A DNA stretch of 64,000 nt from Nannocystaceae bacterium. Its GTDB lineage: Bacteria; Myxococcota_A; Polyangia; Nannocystales; Nannocystaceae. This document shows positions 18,196-25,912 of the stretch, piece after piece. The notes under the pieces are model-generated. The model was not told the origin of the DNA. It saw nothing but the letters and a program-made list of their open reading frames with translations, and did not search any database. Position numbers and translations under genes: made by a program. Positions within the stretch are counted from its first letter, which is position 1; the number at the start of each line of letters is the position of its first letter. The DNA lies in assembly GCA_019694555.1 (NCBI GenBank), contig JAIBBS010000015.1, positions 1-64,000 of the forward strand, given 5' to 3'.

Positions 18196-18244
18196 TCCGA
18201 GCCCACGACGACGGCGGCCCGCGACGCGCGGACTCAGAGACCGT

Positions 18245-18321
18245 CAGCGAATGCGGACGGACTCGCGTCGCGCAGCGACCGGAAGGTGAGAGGTCCCGTG
18301 ACCGGCTGCGCCGGGCACGGG
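18245..18321 (+). repeat. dispersed intergenic repeat, copy A
   Basis: A 77-bp segment in the 129-bp gap between two convergent genes. It starts CAGCGAATGCGGACGGACTC and contains GGTCCCGTGACCGG near its middle. It aligns along its length with the reverse strand at 32733-32807 and over about 65 bp with the reverse strand at 50295-50361. Differences are mostly single substitutions or 1-2 nt indels. All copies lie outside genes. The element is too short to encode a protein and has no transposase, so a REP/MITE-like or structured RNA element is possible. The rest of the gap shows nothing recognisable. Confidence 0.7.
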
Positions 18322-18324
18322 GAC

Positions 18325-20187
18325 TCAGCTCCCCGTCTGCGCCCGCGGCGGACGCAGCATCCGCGTCGCCTCCTGCAGCAGGCGCTTGCAGTCGAGCTTG
18401 CCCGCCCCCCACTGATCGAACGGCGCGCGCGGGTCCACCGTGCCTTGCAAGAACAGCTTGGCGTCGGCGGGTGTCATCGTCGGGTCGAGCTGCAACAACG
18501 CCGCCACCGCGCCGGCGACGTACGGCGCGGAGAAGCTCGTGCCCCGGTTCACGGCGTACGCAGACTGGCCCAGCTGATACAGCGGTCTGGGGCCGGAGCG
18601 GCTCGACTTGGCCATGCCGATGTACTCGCCTGGCGCGCTGAGGTCGGGCTTGAGCCGTTGGTCGCGCGTCGGCCCCTGGCTCGAGAAGGTGCTCGCCTGG
18701 CCCAGCTCGACGGCCGCAGCCTTGTAGATCCGCGACGTCGACGTCACCCACTCGTTGCGCGTGGCATACGAGCCGACCGTGATCGCACTGCGAGCCGCCC
18801 CCGGCGAGCCGACCTTGTAGCCCGGCGACGCGCCCCGGCTCACGTACGCGCGTCCTGCATCGAAGCTCCACGCGTGGACGCGCACGGGATCGGGCACGCT
18901 CGTGCCCGCGCGCAGCTTGACGTGCACCGTCCACGGCCCGCGCAGCAGCGCATCGTCCGACGAGATCGCCACGCGCAACACGTAGAACAGGTCGCCGGTG
19001 ACAGCCTCGCGATCCTTGTCCCAGTAGCCGCGGTAGCCCGGCGCCGTCACGTCCTCCTGCTCTGCGACGTTGACGGGTGCCGCGTAGGCGAAGCCCCGTG
19101 GATCCTCGAGCACCAGCTGCAGGTGGTCGTGGCGCTTGCCCCACACCGAGAGCGCGAGCACGCCCTCGCGAACGCTCGGATCCGCGGCGCTCGCCTGCAG
19201 CACCGGCTGCACCTCGAATGCCCACACCGGCGCCGCGTCGCTGAAGTCGTGCATGGCGTGGATGTCGTCGCTGCCCTCGTTGCCGGCGGAGACCACGACG
19301 ATTCGCCCCTTGCCCGAGATCTCGTCGATGTGCTGCGACAGCGCATCGTAGCCATCGTGGCCGTCGCTGTGGCCGCCGAGACTGAGGTTGATGACCACGG
19401 GCAGGCCGAGCTTCTCCGCCCGCTCGCACAGCCAGTCCACCGCGCGGATGAGGTCCGCGTCGGTGAACGAGGTCTTCACCATCGCGATCTTCGCCATCGG
19501 CGCGACGCCGACCATCGCACCGTCGGGCGACCCGCGACCGTTGCCCGCCGCGGCGCTGGCGACCGCGGTGCCGTGGCCGTTGGTGTCGGGCGCGTCGCGG
19601 GCGGCATCCGCGATCGGCTTGAAGCCCTCACCATATTTCTCGTCGGTCAGCTGATCCCAGTAGGCGACGATGCGCGTCGACTTGTCGACCTCACAGAACG
19701 CGGGATGGAGCACGTCGATGCCGGTATCGACGATTCCGACGAGCACGCCCTCGCCCAGCAGTGCGGGGAAGAAGCGCTCGCCACCCTCGTTCGTGAGCAC
19801 GCTGGCCTCGTTGGCGAGGTTGAGGTGCCGCTCGAGCTCGGCGCACAGCTGCATGCGCACGATGCTGGCGTCGTCCGCGGCGGCGAACAGCTGATCGAAC
19901 GGGATCCGCGCCGTGATCACGCGGGCCCCGGCCGCGGCGTGGACCACCCCGCCGAGCCGCTCGATGTGCTTGGCCGCGCGGACGGCATCGTTGGTGCGGA
20001 TGACGACGTCGAGCTTGCCGTCGCGGCTGGCGTGTCGCGCCAGCTCGATGGTGCTGAAGAACTCCGCCACCAGCTCCGATCGGTCGGGCGCGCCGCGCGA
20101 CTTACTCTCCTTCTCGGGAGTCGCGACGCTGGCGAGCCGGTGCACGATGTGGCGCAATGCGTGATCGAGCTTGTTGTGGGTACTCAT
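18325..20187 (-). CDS. subtilisin-like (S8) serine protease, no signal peptide, last gene of R-body operon
   Basis: A 620-residue peptidase with a complete triad: Asp154 in GIVDTGID, His205 in NGHGTAVAS and Ser551 in GTSFSAPYVAG. The oxyanion Asn is in 'VVVSAGNEGSDD'. Residues ~58-130 ('LDVVIRTNDAVRAAKHIERL...') look like an inhibitor-type propeptide that would be cleaved on maturation. There is no Sec or Tat signal, which is unusual for S8 enzymes. Its ATG overlaps the preceding small gene as ATGA, tying it to the reb operon. I infer it may be delivered by the R-body or act on Reb proteins. A domestic intracellular protease is the alternative. Confidence 0.9.
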   Translation of the reverse strand: MSTHNKLDHALRHIVHRLASVATPEKESKSRGAPDRSELVAEFFSTIELARHASRDGKLDVVIRTNDAVRAAKHIERLGGVVHAAAGARVITARIPFDQLFAAADDASIVRMQLCAELERHLNLANEASVLTNEGGERFFPALLGEGVLVGIVDTGIDVLHPAFCEVDKSTRIVAYWDQLTDEKYGEGFKPIADAARDAPDTNGHGTAVASAAAGNGRGSPDGAMVGVAPMAKIAMVKTSFTDADLIRAVDWLCERAEKLGLPVVINLSLGGHSDGHDGYDALSQHIDEISGKGRIVVVSAGNEGSDDIHAMHDFSDAAPVWAFEVQPVLQASAADPSVREGVLALSVWGKRHDHLQLVLEDPRGFAYAAPVNVAEQEDVTAPGYRGYWDKDREAVTGDLFYVLRVAISSDDALLRGPWTVHVKLRAGTSVPDPVRVHAWSFDAGRAYVSRGASPGYKVGSPGAARSAITVGSYATRNEWVTSTSRIYKAAAVELGQASTFSSQGPTRDQRLKPDLSAPGEYIGMAKSSRSGPRPLYQLGQSAYAVNRGTSFSAPYVAGAVAALLQLDPTMTPADAKLFLQGTVDPRAPFDQWGAGKLDCKRLLQEATRMLRPPRAQTGS

Positions 20188-20519
20188 TGGTTGCTCTTCC
20201 CGTGGGTCTTGGGGTCACCCGCGCGCGTGTTCTCGTTGAGCCACACACGGAGGCTCTCGATGTCACCCTGCGACAGCGGCAGGGTCTCGTGGAGATTGGT
20301 CGTGCCGACGATCGGCTGCGTCCCGGGCAGCGGGTTGGGCAGCTGCACCCGCACGTTCGAGAGGCTGACGGTGAAGAAGTAGGGCCCGAGCCGCTCCGTG
20401 CGGCCGTCGGTGCCTGGCGGTGAGACACCCAGGCAGATGCGGAGGCTGGTGCGGTGTTCGGCCTCGTCGTGGCCGCTGAAGCACACCAGGAACGTCGTGG
20501 TCGCGTTGCGTTCGGTCAT
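20184..20519 (-). CDS. small unknown protein of R-body operon
   Basis: A 111-residue soluble protein starting MTERNATTTFLVCFSGHD. It has a beta-rich look ('LGPYFFTVSLSNVRVQLPNP') and ends in a charged tail. No family recognised. Start and stop both overlap neighbours by 4 nt (ATGA with the 121-residue gene upstream and ATGA with the protease downstream), so it is very likely translated as part of a coupled trio. The position directly before the protease suggests a chaperone, inhibitor or adaptor for it, which is inference only. Confidence 0.7.
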   Translation of the reverse strand: MTERNATTTFLVCFSGHDEAEHRTSLRICLGVSPPGTDGRTERLGPYFFTVSLSNVRVQLPNPLPGTQPIVGTTNLHETLPLSQGDIESLRVWLNENTRAGDPKTHGKSNQ

Positions 20520-20881
20520 CGGTCGGTCCCCTGCGTTGGTCGGCCACGGCCCTCCGTGCCGAACGTGTGCTCGAGTGAATGCATGATCGCGCCCAGCGAG
20601 CGATCGAGCGCCGCCATGCTGCGCGTGAGGAGGTCGGCGCCGGGCGTGGTCCGCGGCACGCTCGCGCTCGGCGGCAGCTCGAGCTGCGTGAGCATGTCGC
20701 GGAGCACCTGCTGCTGCTCCCGCAGCAGGCGGCGCTGCACGTGCAACACCTGCATCGGATCCAGCCAGCCCGCCGGCGGCAGCGCGCACGGTGGCACCTG
20801 CGGGTCCGCCTCGCGCGGCGCGAGTGCCTCGGGCGGCACGTGCTCGCGCGCCTCGACGTCGATGATCGGGAGGCTCGACAT
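20516..20881 (-). CDS. small Pro-rich/coiled-coil protein of R-body operon
   Basis: A 121-residue soluble protein. Residues 1-42 are Pro/Glu/Ala-rich. Residues ~45-75 form an amphipathic, probably coiled-coil helix (MQVLHVQRRLLREQQQVLRD), and a second helix lies around 85-108. No family recognised. The ATG at 20881 has a strong GAGGAG Shine-Dalgarno site inside a 14-nt leader sequence identical to that of a reb gene at 22538. Its stop overlaps the next start (ATGA). A structural or adaptor role in the R-body system is inferred from position. Confidence 0.7.
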   Translation of the reverse strand: MSSLPIIDVEAREHVPPEALAPREADPQVPPCALPPAGWLDPMQVLHVQRRLLREQQQVLRDMLTQLELPPSASVPRTTPGADLLTRSMAALDRSLGAIMHSLEHTFGTEGRGRPTQGTDR

Positions 20882-20890
20882 GGGTGCGAC

Positions 20891-20904
20891 TCCTCGGGGT
20901 TCTC
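20891..20904 (-). promoter_or_regulatory. shared 14-nt leader with Shine-Dalgarno, copy 1
   Basis: On the minus strand this reads GAGAACCCCGAGGA, ending in the ribosome-binding site for the 121-residue gene. The same 14 nt occur at 22546-22559 before a reb gene, and looser versions (GAACCCC or GAATCCC then GAG-rich) precede the genes at 22251 and 21928. It overlaps the stop of the upstream gene. Shared leaders suggest matched translation levels or duplicated gene cassettes. Confidence 0.55.
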
Positions 20905-21310
20905 AGTTGGACTTGCCGGCCTCGGAGAAGCCCGCGAGCACGCTCGCGGCATTCGTGCCGATGGTGAGAAAGTCCGCAGCCGCGGTCTGGATCATGCCCT
21001 GCGCGGTGTCGATGATCTGCTTGTACAGCACCATCTCGGGGGTCTCGATCCATTTCGCGGCGGCGACGCCCATCGCCGTGGTCGCGATGGTCGAGACATT
21101 GCGCAGCATGTCGGTCGCGTCCTGGATCGCGATCGCCATCGACTGCGCGATCGATTGCACCGCCATCCCGCCGGCCTGCTGCGCCGGATATGTCACCTCG
21201 CCGGTGGGTGATTCGCCTGCGCCGCCGCCGGCTGGGTCGGCAGTCACGATCGCCCGGCCGGTCACGGCGGTGCTGATGAACGAGACGGTCTGCTCGGTCG
21301 GATCGTCCAT
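20903..21310 (-). CDS. divergent Reb-like R-body protein
   Basis: A 135-residue protein with the composition of Reb proteins: Ala/Thr/Met/Gln-rich helices with few charges. The stretch 'GGMAVQSIAQSMAIAIQD' followed by 'TATTAMGVAA'-like residues can be laid over the RebB core 'PAMAMGSLYQTIGNS...TATTVAV' found in the genes upstream. It has a longer N-terminus and an extra C-terminal helix ('IIDTAQGMIQTAAADFLTIG'). A CAGGAG site lies 5-10 nt before the ATG. Reb proteins polymerise into the coiled ribbon of R-bodies. Membership here is weaker than for its neighbours and rests on composition and position. Confidence 0.6.
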   Translation of the reverse strand: MDDPTEQTVSFISTAVTGRAIVTADPAGGGAGESPTGEVTYPAQQAGGMAVQSIAQSMAIAIQDATDMLRNVSTIATTAMGVAAAKWIETPEMVLYKQIIDTAQGMIQTAAADFLTIGTNAASVLAGFSEAGKSN

Positions 21311-21329
21311 GGCGGGCTCCTGCGCTGCG

Positions 21330-21563
21330 TCAGTCGTCGATCAGTTCGAGTAGCATCGCGACGGCCGCGGTCGTCGCCGCCTGGTGTGCGATGAATGCCT
21401 GCTGCTGGGCGAACACCGCGTTCATCGCGGCCATGGCCGCCGAGTTGGCCAAGGTCTGCGCCAACGCGGCCATCGCCATCGCCGGGGCGACGCCGAGCAC
21501 CGAGGTGTCGACGGTGGTGACCTGGTCGATCACTGCACTCGAGACGGTCCGCGGTGTCGTCAT
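21330..21563 (-). CDS. RebB-family R-body protein
   Basis: A 77-residue protein with the RebB (Pfam 'killing trait', RebB) core: 'VIDQVTTVDTSVLGVAPAMA' then 'NAVFAQQQAFIAHQAATTAA'. The family's conserved features are all present: an N-terminal V(T/I)DQVT, the G-x-APAMA turn, and NAxxAQQQ. RebB proteins are major subunits of R-bodies, ribbons that unroll and can pierce membranes. The start MTTPRTV at 21563 is chosen because upstream codons look non-coding. It is separated from the next reb gene by a 116-nt gap containing a strong hairpin. Confidence 0.88.
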   Translation of the reverse strand: MTTPRTVSSAVIDQVTTVDTSVLGVAPAMAMAALAQTLANSAAMAAMNAVFAQQQAFIAHQAATTAAVAMLLELIDD

Positions 21564-21611
21564 GTCCGGCTCCGATCGCTCCGGTGGGCGGTGGCATCGA
21601 CACCGCGGCGC

Positions 21612-21651
21612 CGGTCGTCCACGATCGCGGGGCACCAGACCCCGACGACCG
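21612..21651 (-). promoter_or_regulatory. intergenic hairpin between reb genes
   Basis: The arms 21612-21619 (CGGTCGTC) and 21644-21651 (GACGACCG) pair perfectly over 8 bp, with a nested GGGG/CCCC stem at about 21629-21640 inside. No U-run follows on either strand, so it is not a standard terminator. In a polycistronic reb transcript it could act as a processing or stability element that changes the ratio of subunits. GC-rich sequence forms hairpins easily, so this is tentative. Confidence 0.4.
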
Positions 21652-21679
21652 CGGCGACCGGAGCCGTCGGCTCACCCGG

Positions 21680-21928
21680 TCACGTTCCGCTCACGAGGTG
21701 AGCGACCGCGATCGTGCTCGCGGTCTGGTAGGTGACGTTGGCCTGCTGCTGGGCGTAGACCGCGTTGGCCGCGGCCATGGCCACCGAGTTGCCGACGGTC
21801 TGGTACAGGCTGCCCATCGCCGTCGCCGGCGACTGCCCGATGACCGTGGCGTTGGTCGTGCTCACCGAGTCGGTGACCTGGGGATTGAGAATGGAGTTCG
21901 CGAAGGACGAAGTCGTGCCGTTTGCCAT
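21680..21928 (-). CDS. RebB-family R-body protein
   Basis: An 82-residue RebB protein, 'NPQVTDSVSTTNATVIGQSP' then 'AMAAANAVYAQQQANVTYQT'. It is nearly identical in its central part to the gene at 22003-22251, and 78 bp are identical at DNA level (21718-21795 against 22038-22115), so the two are recent tandem duplicates. A GGAGAG site precedes the ATG. Predicted to be a main structural subunit of the R-body ribbon. Small differences lie at the N-terminus and in the last six residues. Confidence 0.92.
   Translation of the reverse strand: MANGTTSSFANSILNPQVTDSVSTTNATVIGQSPATAMGSLYQTVGNSVAMAAANAVYAQQQANVTYQTASTIAVAHLVSGT
21718..21795. repeat. 78-bp direct repeat in reb genes, copy 1
   Basis: Identical over 78 bp to 22038-22115, both inside reb coding sequence in the same orientation. 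It covers the conserved core from the GNSVA region to the YQT motif. It marks a tandem gene duplication with either recent origin or ongoing gene conversion. Confidence 0.9.
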
Positions 21929-22002
21929 GAGATCTCTCCGTGGGATTCAGCGGGTCGTGACGGCCCGCGGTTGGGGTTGAGGTCGTCGTCGTCGAACCCC
22001 GA

Positions 22003-22251
22003 TCAGGAGCCGATGAGCTTCTTCACCGCCACCGTGGTCGCGGTCTGGTAGGTGACGTTGGCCTGCTGCTGGGCGTAGACCGCGTTGGCCGCGGCCATGG
22101 CCACCGAGTTGCCGATCGTCTGGTACAGGCTGCCCATCGCCATCGCCGGGGCTTCGCCGAGGACGGTGGCGTTGGTGGTCGTGACCTGATCGGTCACCTG
22201 CGGGTTGAGGACGGGGTTCGCGAAATTGCTGGTCGAGCTGCTGTCTGCCAT
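22003..22251 (-). CDS. RebB-family R-body protein
   Basis: An 82-residue RebB protein and the closest in the cluster to the family consensus: 'NPQVTDQVTTTNATVLGEAP' then 'AMAMGSLYQTIGNSVAMAAA' and 'NAVYAQQQANVTYQTATTVA'. A GAGAAGG site lies upstream of the ATG. R-body genes of Caedibacter and of several proteobacteria occur as clusters of such short paralogues, which matches the five copies here. It is a tandem duplicate of the downstream gene at 21680-21928. Confidence 0.93.
   Translation of the reverse strand: MADSSSTSNFANPVLNPQVTDQVTTTNATVLGEAPAMAMGSLYQTIGNSVAMAAANAVYAQQQANVTYQTATTVAVKKLIGS
22038..22115. repeat. 78-bp direct repeat in reb genes, copy 2
   Basis: Partner of 21718-21795, identical over 78 bp and in the same orientation, about 320 bp apart. 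Recombination between them would fuse or delete one of the two reb genes. Confidence 0.9.
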
Positions 22252-22310
22252 GGGTCGTACTACCTTCTCGTTGGGGTTCGAATCACGGGTGGAATCGATG
22301 GATCACGCGG

Positions 22311-22538
22311 TCACGGGCGCAGGATCGCGAGCACGTCGGCCACGGCGGCGGCCTGCGCGGTGACGTAGGCCTGCTGCTGCGCAAACACGGCGTTGTATGC
22401 CGCCAGCGTCTGTGCGTAGCCCAGCGTCACGAGCTGCGAGCCGGCCGCCACCGACGGGCCGATGCCGACGACCATGGCGTTGATGACGGTCAGCGCGTCG
22501 GCGACCTGGGGATCGAGCGTGCGATTCGTCGGTGACAC
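22311..22538 (-). CDS. RebB-family R-body protein, divergent
   Basis: A 75-residue RebB protein with 'DPQVADALTVINAMVVGIGP' and 'NAVFAQQQAYVTAQAAAVAD'. It keeps the DPQV.DA start and the NAVFAQQQA signature but replaces the APAMAMG turn with GPSVAAG. The GTG start at 22538 is supported by a strong GAGGAG 6 nt upstream, part of the shared 14-nt leader. The frame is open to an ATG further upstream, but that stretch is Arg/Pro-rich and unlikely. Confidence 0.85.
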   Translation of the reverse strand: MSPTNRTLDPQVADALTVINAMVVGIGPSVAAGSQLVTLGYAQTLAAYNAVFAQQQAYVTAQAAAVADVLAILRP

Positions 22539-22545
22539 GGATTGC

Positions 22546-22559
22546 TCCTCGGGGTTCTC
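22546..22559 (-). promoter_or_regulatory. shared 14-nt leader with Shine-Dalgarno, copy 2
   Basis: Identical on the minus strand to 20891-20904 (GAGAACCCCGAGGA). It places GAGGAG 6 nt before the GTG start at 22538 and so decides that start. Confidence 0.55.
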
Positions 22560-22608
22560 GCGGGTGGCACCGCGTGGTGAGGCCGGGCGGCGCGAGGACG
22601 ACGGCATG

Positions 22609-22860
22609 CTACGGGCGGCTGCCCGCGCTGGCGCCGGCGCGAATGATCTGACTGCACACCGCGGCGAGCGCCGCGACCTCGATCTGCTTGGCGCCGAACT
22701 GCGCCTGTGCGGCGTTGTGCATCAACAGCGTCAGCGAGTGCGCGAGCGACTCGTAGGTCACCGCCTGCGCCTCCGAGGGTGCGGTCGCGACGACGCCCTT
22801 GTTGACGTCGTTGACGCTGGCGATCGCGGCCGCCTGGCCGGCGCTGCGTTGCGTGCTCAT
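22609..22860 (-). CDS. divergent RebB-like R-body protein
   Basis: An 83-residue Ala/Gln-rich helical protein. 'ASVNDVNKGVVATAPSEAQA' followed by 'LTLLMHNAAQAQFGAKQIEV' matches the RebB spacing (N-terminal V.D.., turn with AP, then HNAxxAQ), closer to the 'HNAT.AQQQ' form seen in Caedibacter-type RebB. The ATG at 22860 overlaps the stop of the glycosidase-like gene (ATGA), making it translationally coupled and the first reb gene of the operon. Confidence 0.7.
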   Translation of the reverse strand: MSTQRSAGQAAAIASVNDVNKGVVATAPSEAQAVTYESLAHSLTLLMHNAAQAQFGAKQIEVAALAAVCSQIIRAGASAGSRP

Positions 22861-23531
22861 GCGTCACCCTCGCTGGGCATCCACCACACCAGACGATCGC
22901 CCTGGGCGTCGTCGCACGCGACATCGGGATCGACGGTGGTGCCCGCGATCGCGATCGCGTCGCCCTGGAGCAGCTGGAACCCCCGCGGCACCGGCCACGG
23001 CACGCCGCTGGCCGACTTCCAGTACGAACGGAATGCAAGCTCGCCGAGCTGGACCCCGCCCAGCGGCAGGTTGGGACCGACGTAGAGACCCGCACGAAAA
23101 CCGGCGGCCACGACCGCGTCGTGCCACGCGTTTGCGTAGGCGATGGTCGACGATGGATCGGCGGCGACGTCCGGCGCCCACTCGAGGTCGCACCAGATCG
23201 TGACGCCGACCGGGATGCCCAGCGCGGCCGCGTTGATCGCCGCAGCCTCGCCGACGGCGGTGCCGCCCGACGCGTCGGGCACCAGGGTGCTCGACCCGTA
23301 CTGCACCGGGATCAACGCCAGGCCGCTCCCGAGCACCCCGTGGGCCTCGTCGAGCGTCAGCGCCGGCCCACTCGCCGGCGGCTGCTCGGAGGGTGTGCGC
23401 TTGAGGTAGCGCGCGCAGAATCCGAACCCGCTCGCGCGCAGGGACCGGGCCTGCGACGGCGACAGCGGCGTTGCCGTGTCGAAGCCGAGAATCGCCGAGG
23501 CGACGCTTGCGATGCCGATGGGTTCGACCAT
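22857..23531 (-). CDS. DUF1906 (Rv2525c-like) glycoside hydrolase-like protein, first gene of R-body operon
   Basis: A 224-residue protein filled by the DUF1906 TIM-barrel-like domain: 'LGFDTATPLSPSQARSLRAS' then 'FCARYLKR', 'GLALIPVQYGSS', 'TIWCDLEWAP' (the DLE pair is the likely acidic site), 'AGLYVGPNLP' and 'FQLLQGDAIAI'. The family is related to GH25 lysozymes and is thought to act on cell-wall glycans. There is no signal peptide. The ATG at 23531 is the only plausible start and lies just 4 nt from the predicted sigma54 transcription start, with no Shine-Dalgarno, so translation may be nearly leaderless. As first gene it could encode R-body cargo or help release from the cell (inference). 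Confidence 0.82.
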   Translation of the reverse strand: MVEPIGIASVASAILGFDTATPLSPSQARSLRASGFGFCARYLKRTPSEQPPASGPALTLDEAHGVLGSGLALIPVQYGSSTLVPDASGGTAVGEAAAINAAALGIPVGVTIWCDLEWAPDVAADPSSTIAYANAWHDAVVAAGFRAGLYVGPNLPLGGVQLGELAFRSYWKSASGVPWPVPRGFQLLQGDAIAIAGTTVDPDVACDDAQGDRLVWWMPSEGDA

Positions 23532-23545
23532 CGTCCACATTCGTG

Positions 23546-23561
23546 TGCACCGGCCGTGCCA
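23546..23561 (-). promoter_or_regulatory. sigma54 (-24/-12) promoter of the R-body operon
   Basis: The minus strand reads TGGCACGGCCGGTGCA. Against the consensus TGGCAC-N5-TTGCA this has one mismatch (GTGC for TTGC) and exact spacing, with GG at -24 and GC at -12. The implied start site is about 23535, just before the first gene of the operon. The gene directly upstream (23664-25067) encodes a sigma54 activator, so promoter and regulator support each other. It lies in the 132-bp gap between the two genes, where I see no other clear element. Confidence 0.7.
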
Positions 23562-23663
23562 CCCGACGAACCGCGTGCTCGTCGAGCGCGGCGACGAAGC
23601 GGCGGCCACTCGCGGCCACCGTCGCGTCCATGGTGGTCGAACGCGACCACCGGCGACGCGCCG

Positions 23664-25067
<1,404 letters not shown>

Positions 25068-25087
25068 CGCGTCAGTCCTTCCATCCG

Positions 25088-25102
25088 GAACGCGCAGCGT
25101 TC
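25088..25102. promoter_or_regulatory. perfect inverted repeat between divergent regulator genes
   Basis: GAACGC-GCA-GCGTTC, 6-bp arms around 3 nt, in the 123-bp region between the sigma54 activator (minus) and the ECF sigma gene (plus). It could be an operator for the activator or another regulator of both genes. A GGAAC (ECF -35-like) overlaps its left end on the plus strand. Confidence 0.35.
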
Positions 25103-25190
25103 GGGATCCGGAAAGTGATGCGGCGGACGGCCGCGATCACCGAAAGTCGCGACGCGCGGGACGTGCGAAGGGTGATATCGTGGTGAAATC

Positions 25191-25823
25191 ATGGAGCGCG
25201 ATGACCTCGAGTTGCTCGACGCCTGGCGGGGCGGCGATCGACGTGCGGGTAGCGAGTTGTTCGCGCGGCACTTCCCCGCGCTGCGTCGCTTCTTCCGCAG
25301 CAAGGTCGGCGGCGACTACGAGGAATTGGTCCAGAGCACCTTCGCGCGCTGCGTCGAGGGCCAGGCGCGCTTCGAGGGCCGCGGGTCGTTCCGCAGCTAC
25401 CTGTTCGCGACCGCCTACAACGTCGTGCGCGAACACCTGCGCGAGGTCTACCGCGAGTCGGACCCGTGGACGCTGGCGCTCGCGCAGGCCCAGGCCGAGC
25501 CGGAGGTCGCTGGCCCGGCGACGATGCTCGCGGCCCAGCGCGATCGGGCGATCCTGGTCCGCGCGCTGCGACGGCTGCCGCTGGGCGACCAGGTCGTGCT
25601 CGAGCTCTTCTACGACGAGCAGATGACGTCGGTCGAGATCGGTGCCGTGGTCGGCGTACCGGGGGCGACGGTTCGCAGCCGGCTCCGCCTGGCCAGGGAG
25701 CGCCTGCGCGGTCACGTCGACGAGCTCGCGCGCGACACCGCGGATCCACGGACGACGGTCGACAGCTTCGAGCGCTGGGCCGACGACCTGCGGGCGAGCG
25801 GGCGCCGTGCCCGGTCGCAGTGA
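25191..25823 (+). CDS. ECF-type RNA polymerase sigma factor
   Basis: A 210-residue sigma-70 family factor. Region 2 covers ~18-85 ('LFARHFPALRRFFRSKVGGD', then 'FRSYLFATAYNVVREHLRE') and region 4 covers ~115-170 ('LPLGDQVVLELFYDEQMTSV', then 'VPGATVRSRLRLARERLR'). No anti-sigma gene is adjacent. Instead a Ser/Thr kinase follows 89 bp downstream, as in ECF groups controlled by phosphorylation. A paralogous pair occurs at 58167-61499. The ~30-residue C-terminal tail with a Trp and Arg-rich end may carry a regulatory contact (inference). Confidence 0.92.
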   Translation: MERDDLELLDAWRGGDRRAGSELFARHFPALRRFFRSKVGGDYEELVQSTFARCVEGQARFEGRGSFRSYLFATAYNVVREHLREVYRESDPWTLALAQAQAEPEVAGPATMLAAQRDRAILVRALRRLPLGDQVVLELFYDEQMTSVEIGAVVGVPGATVRSRLRLARERLRGHVDELARDTADPRTTVDSFERWADDLRASGRRARSQ

Positions 25824-25912
25824 CCCGCGCTCGACCGCGGGGCGCCGCCGGCAGGTTTCCGTGATCAGCAGGGCGCCGCGGTGCACTACTCCGAGCCCAG
25901 GGGACGATCGCG

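Noticed and set aside
22268-22283. GGTTCGAATC, which resembles a tRNA T-loop
   Set aside because: No acceptor, D or anticodon arm can be built around it. It is part of the leader of a reb gene.
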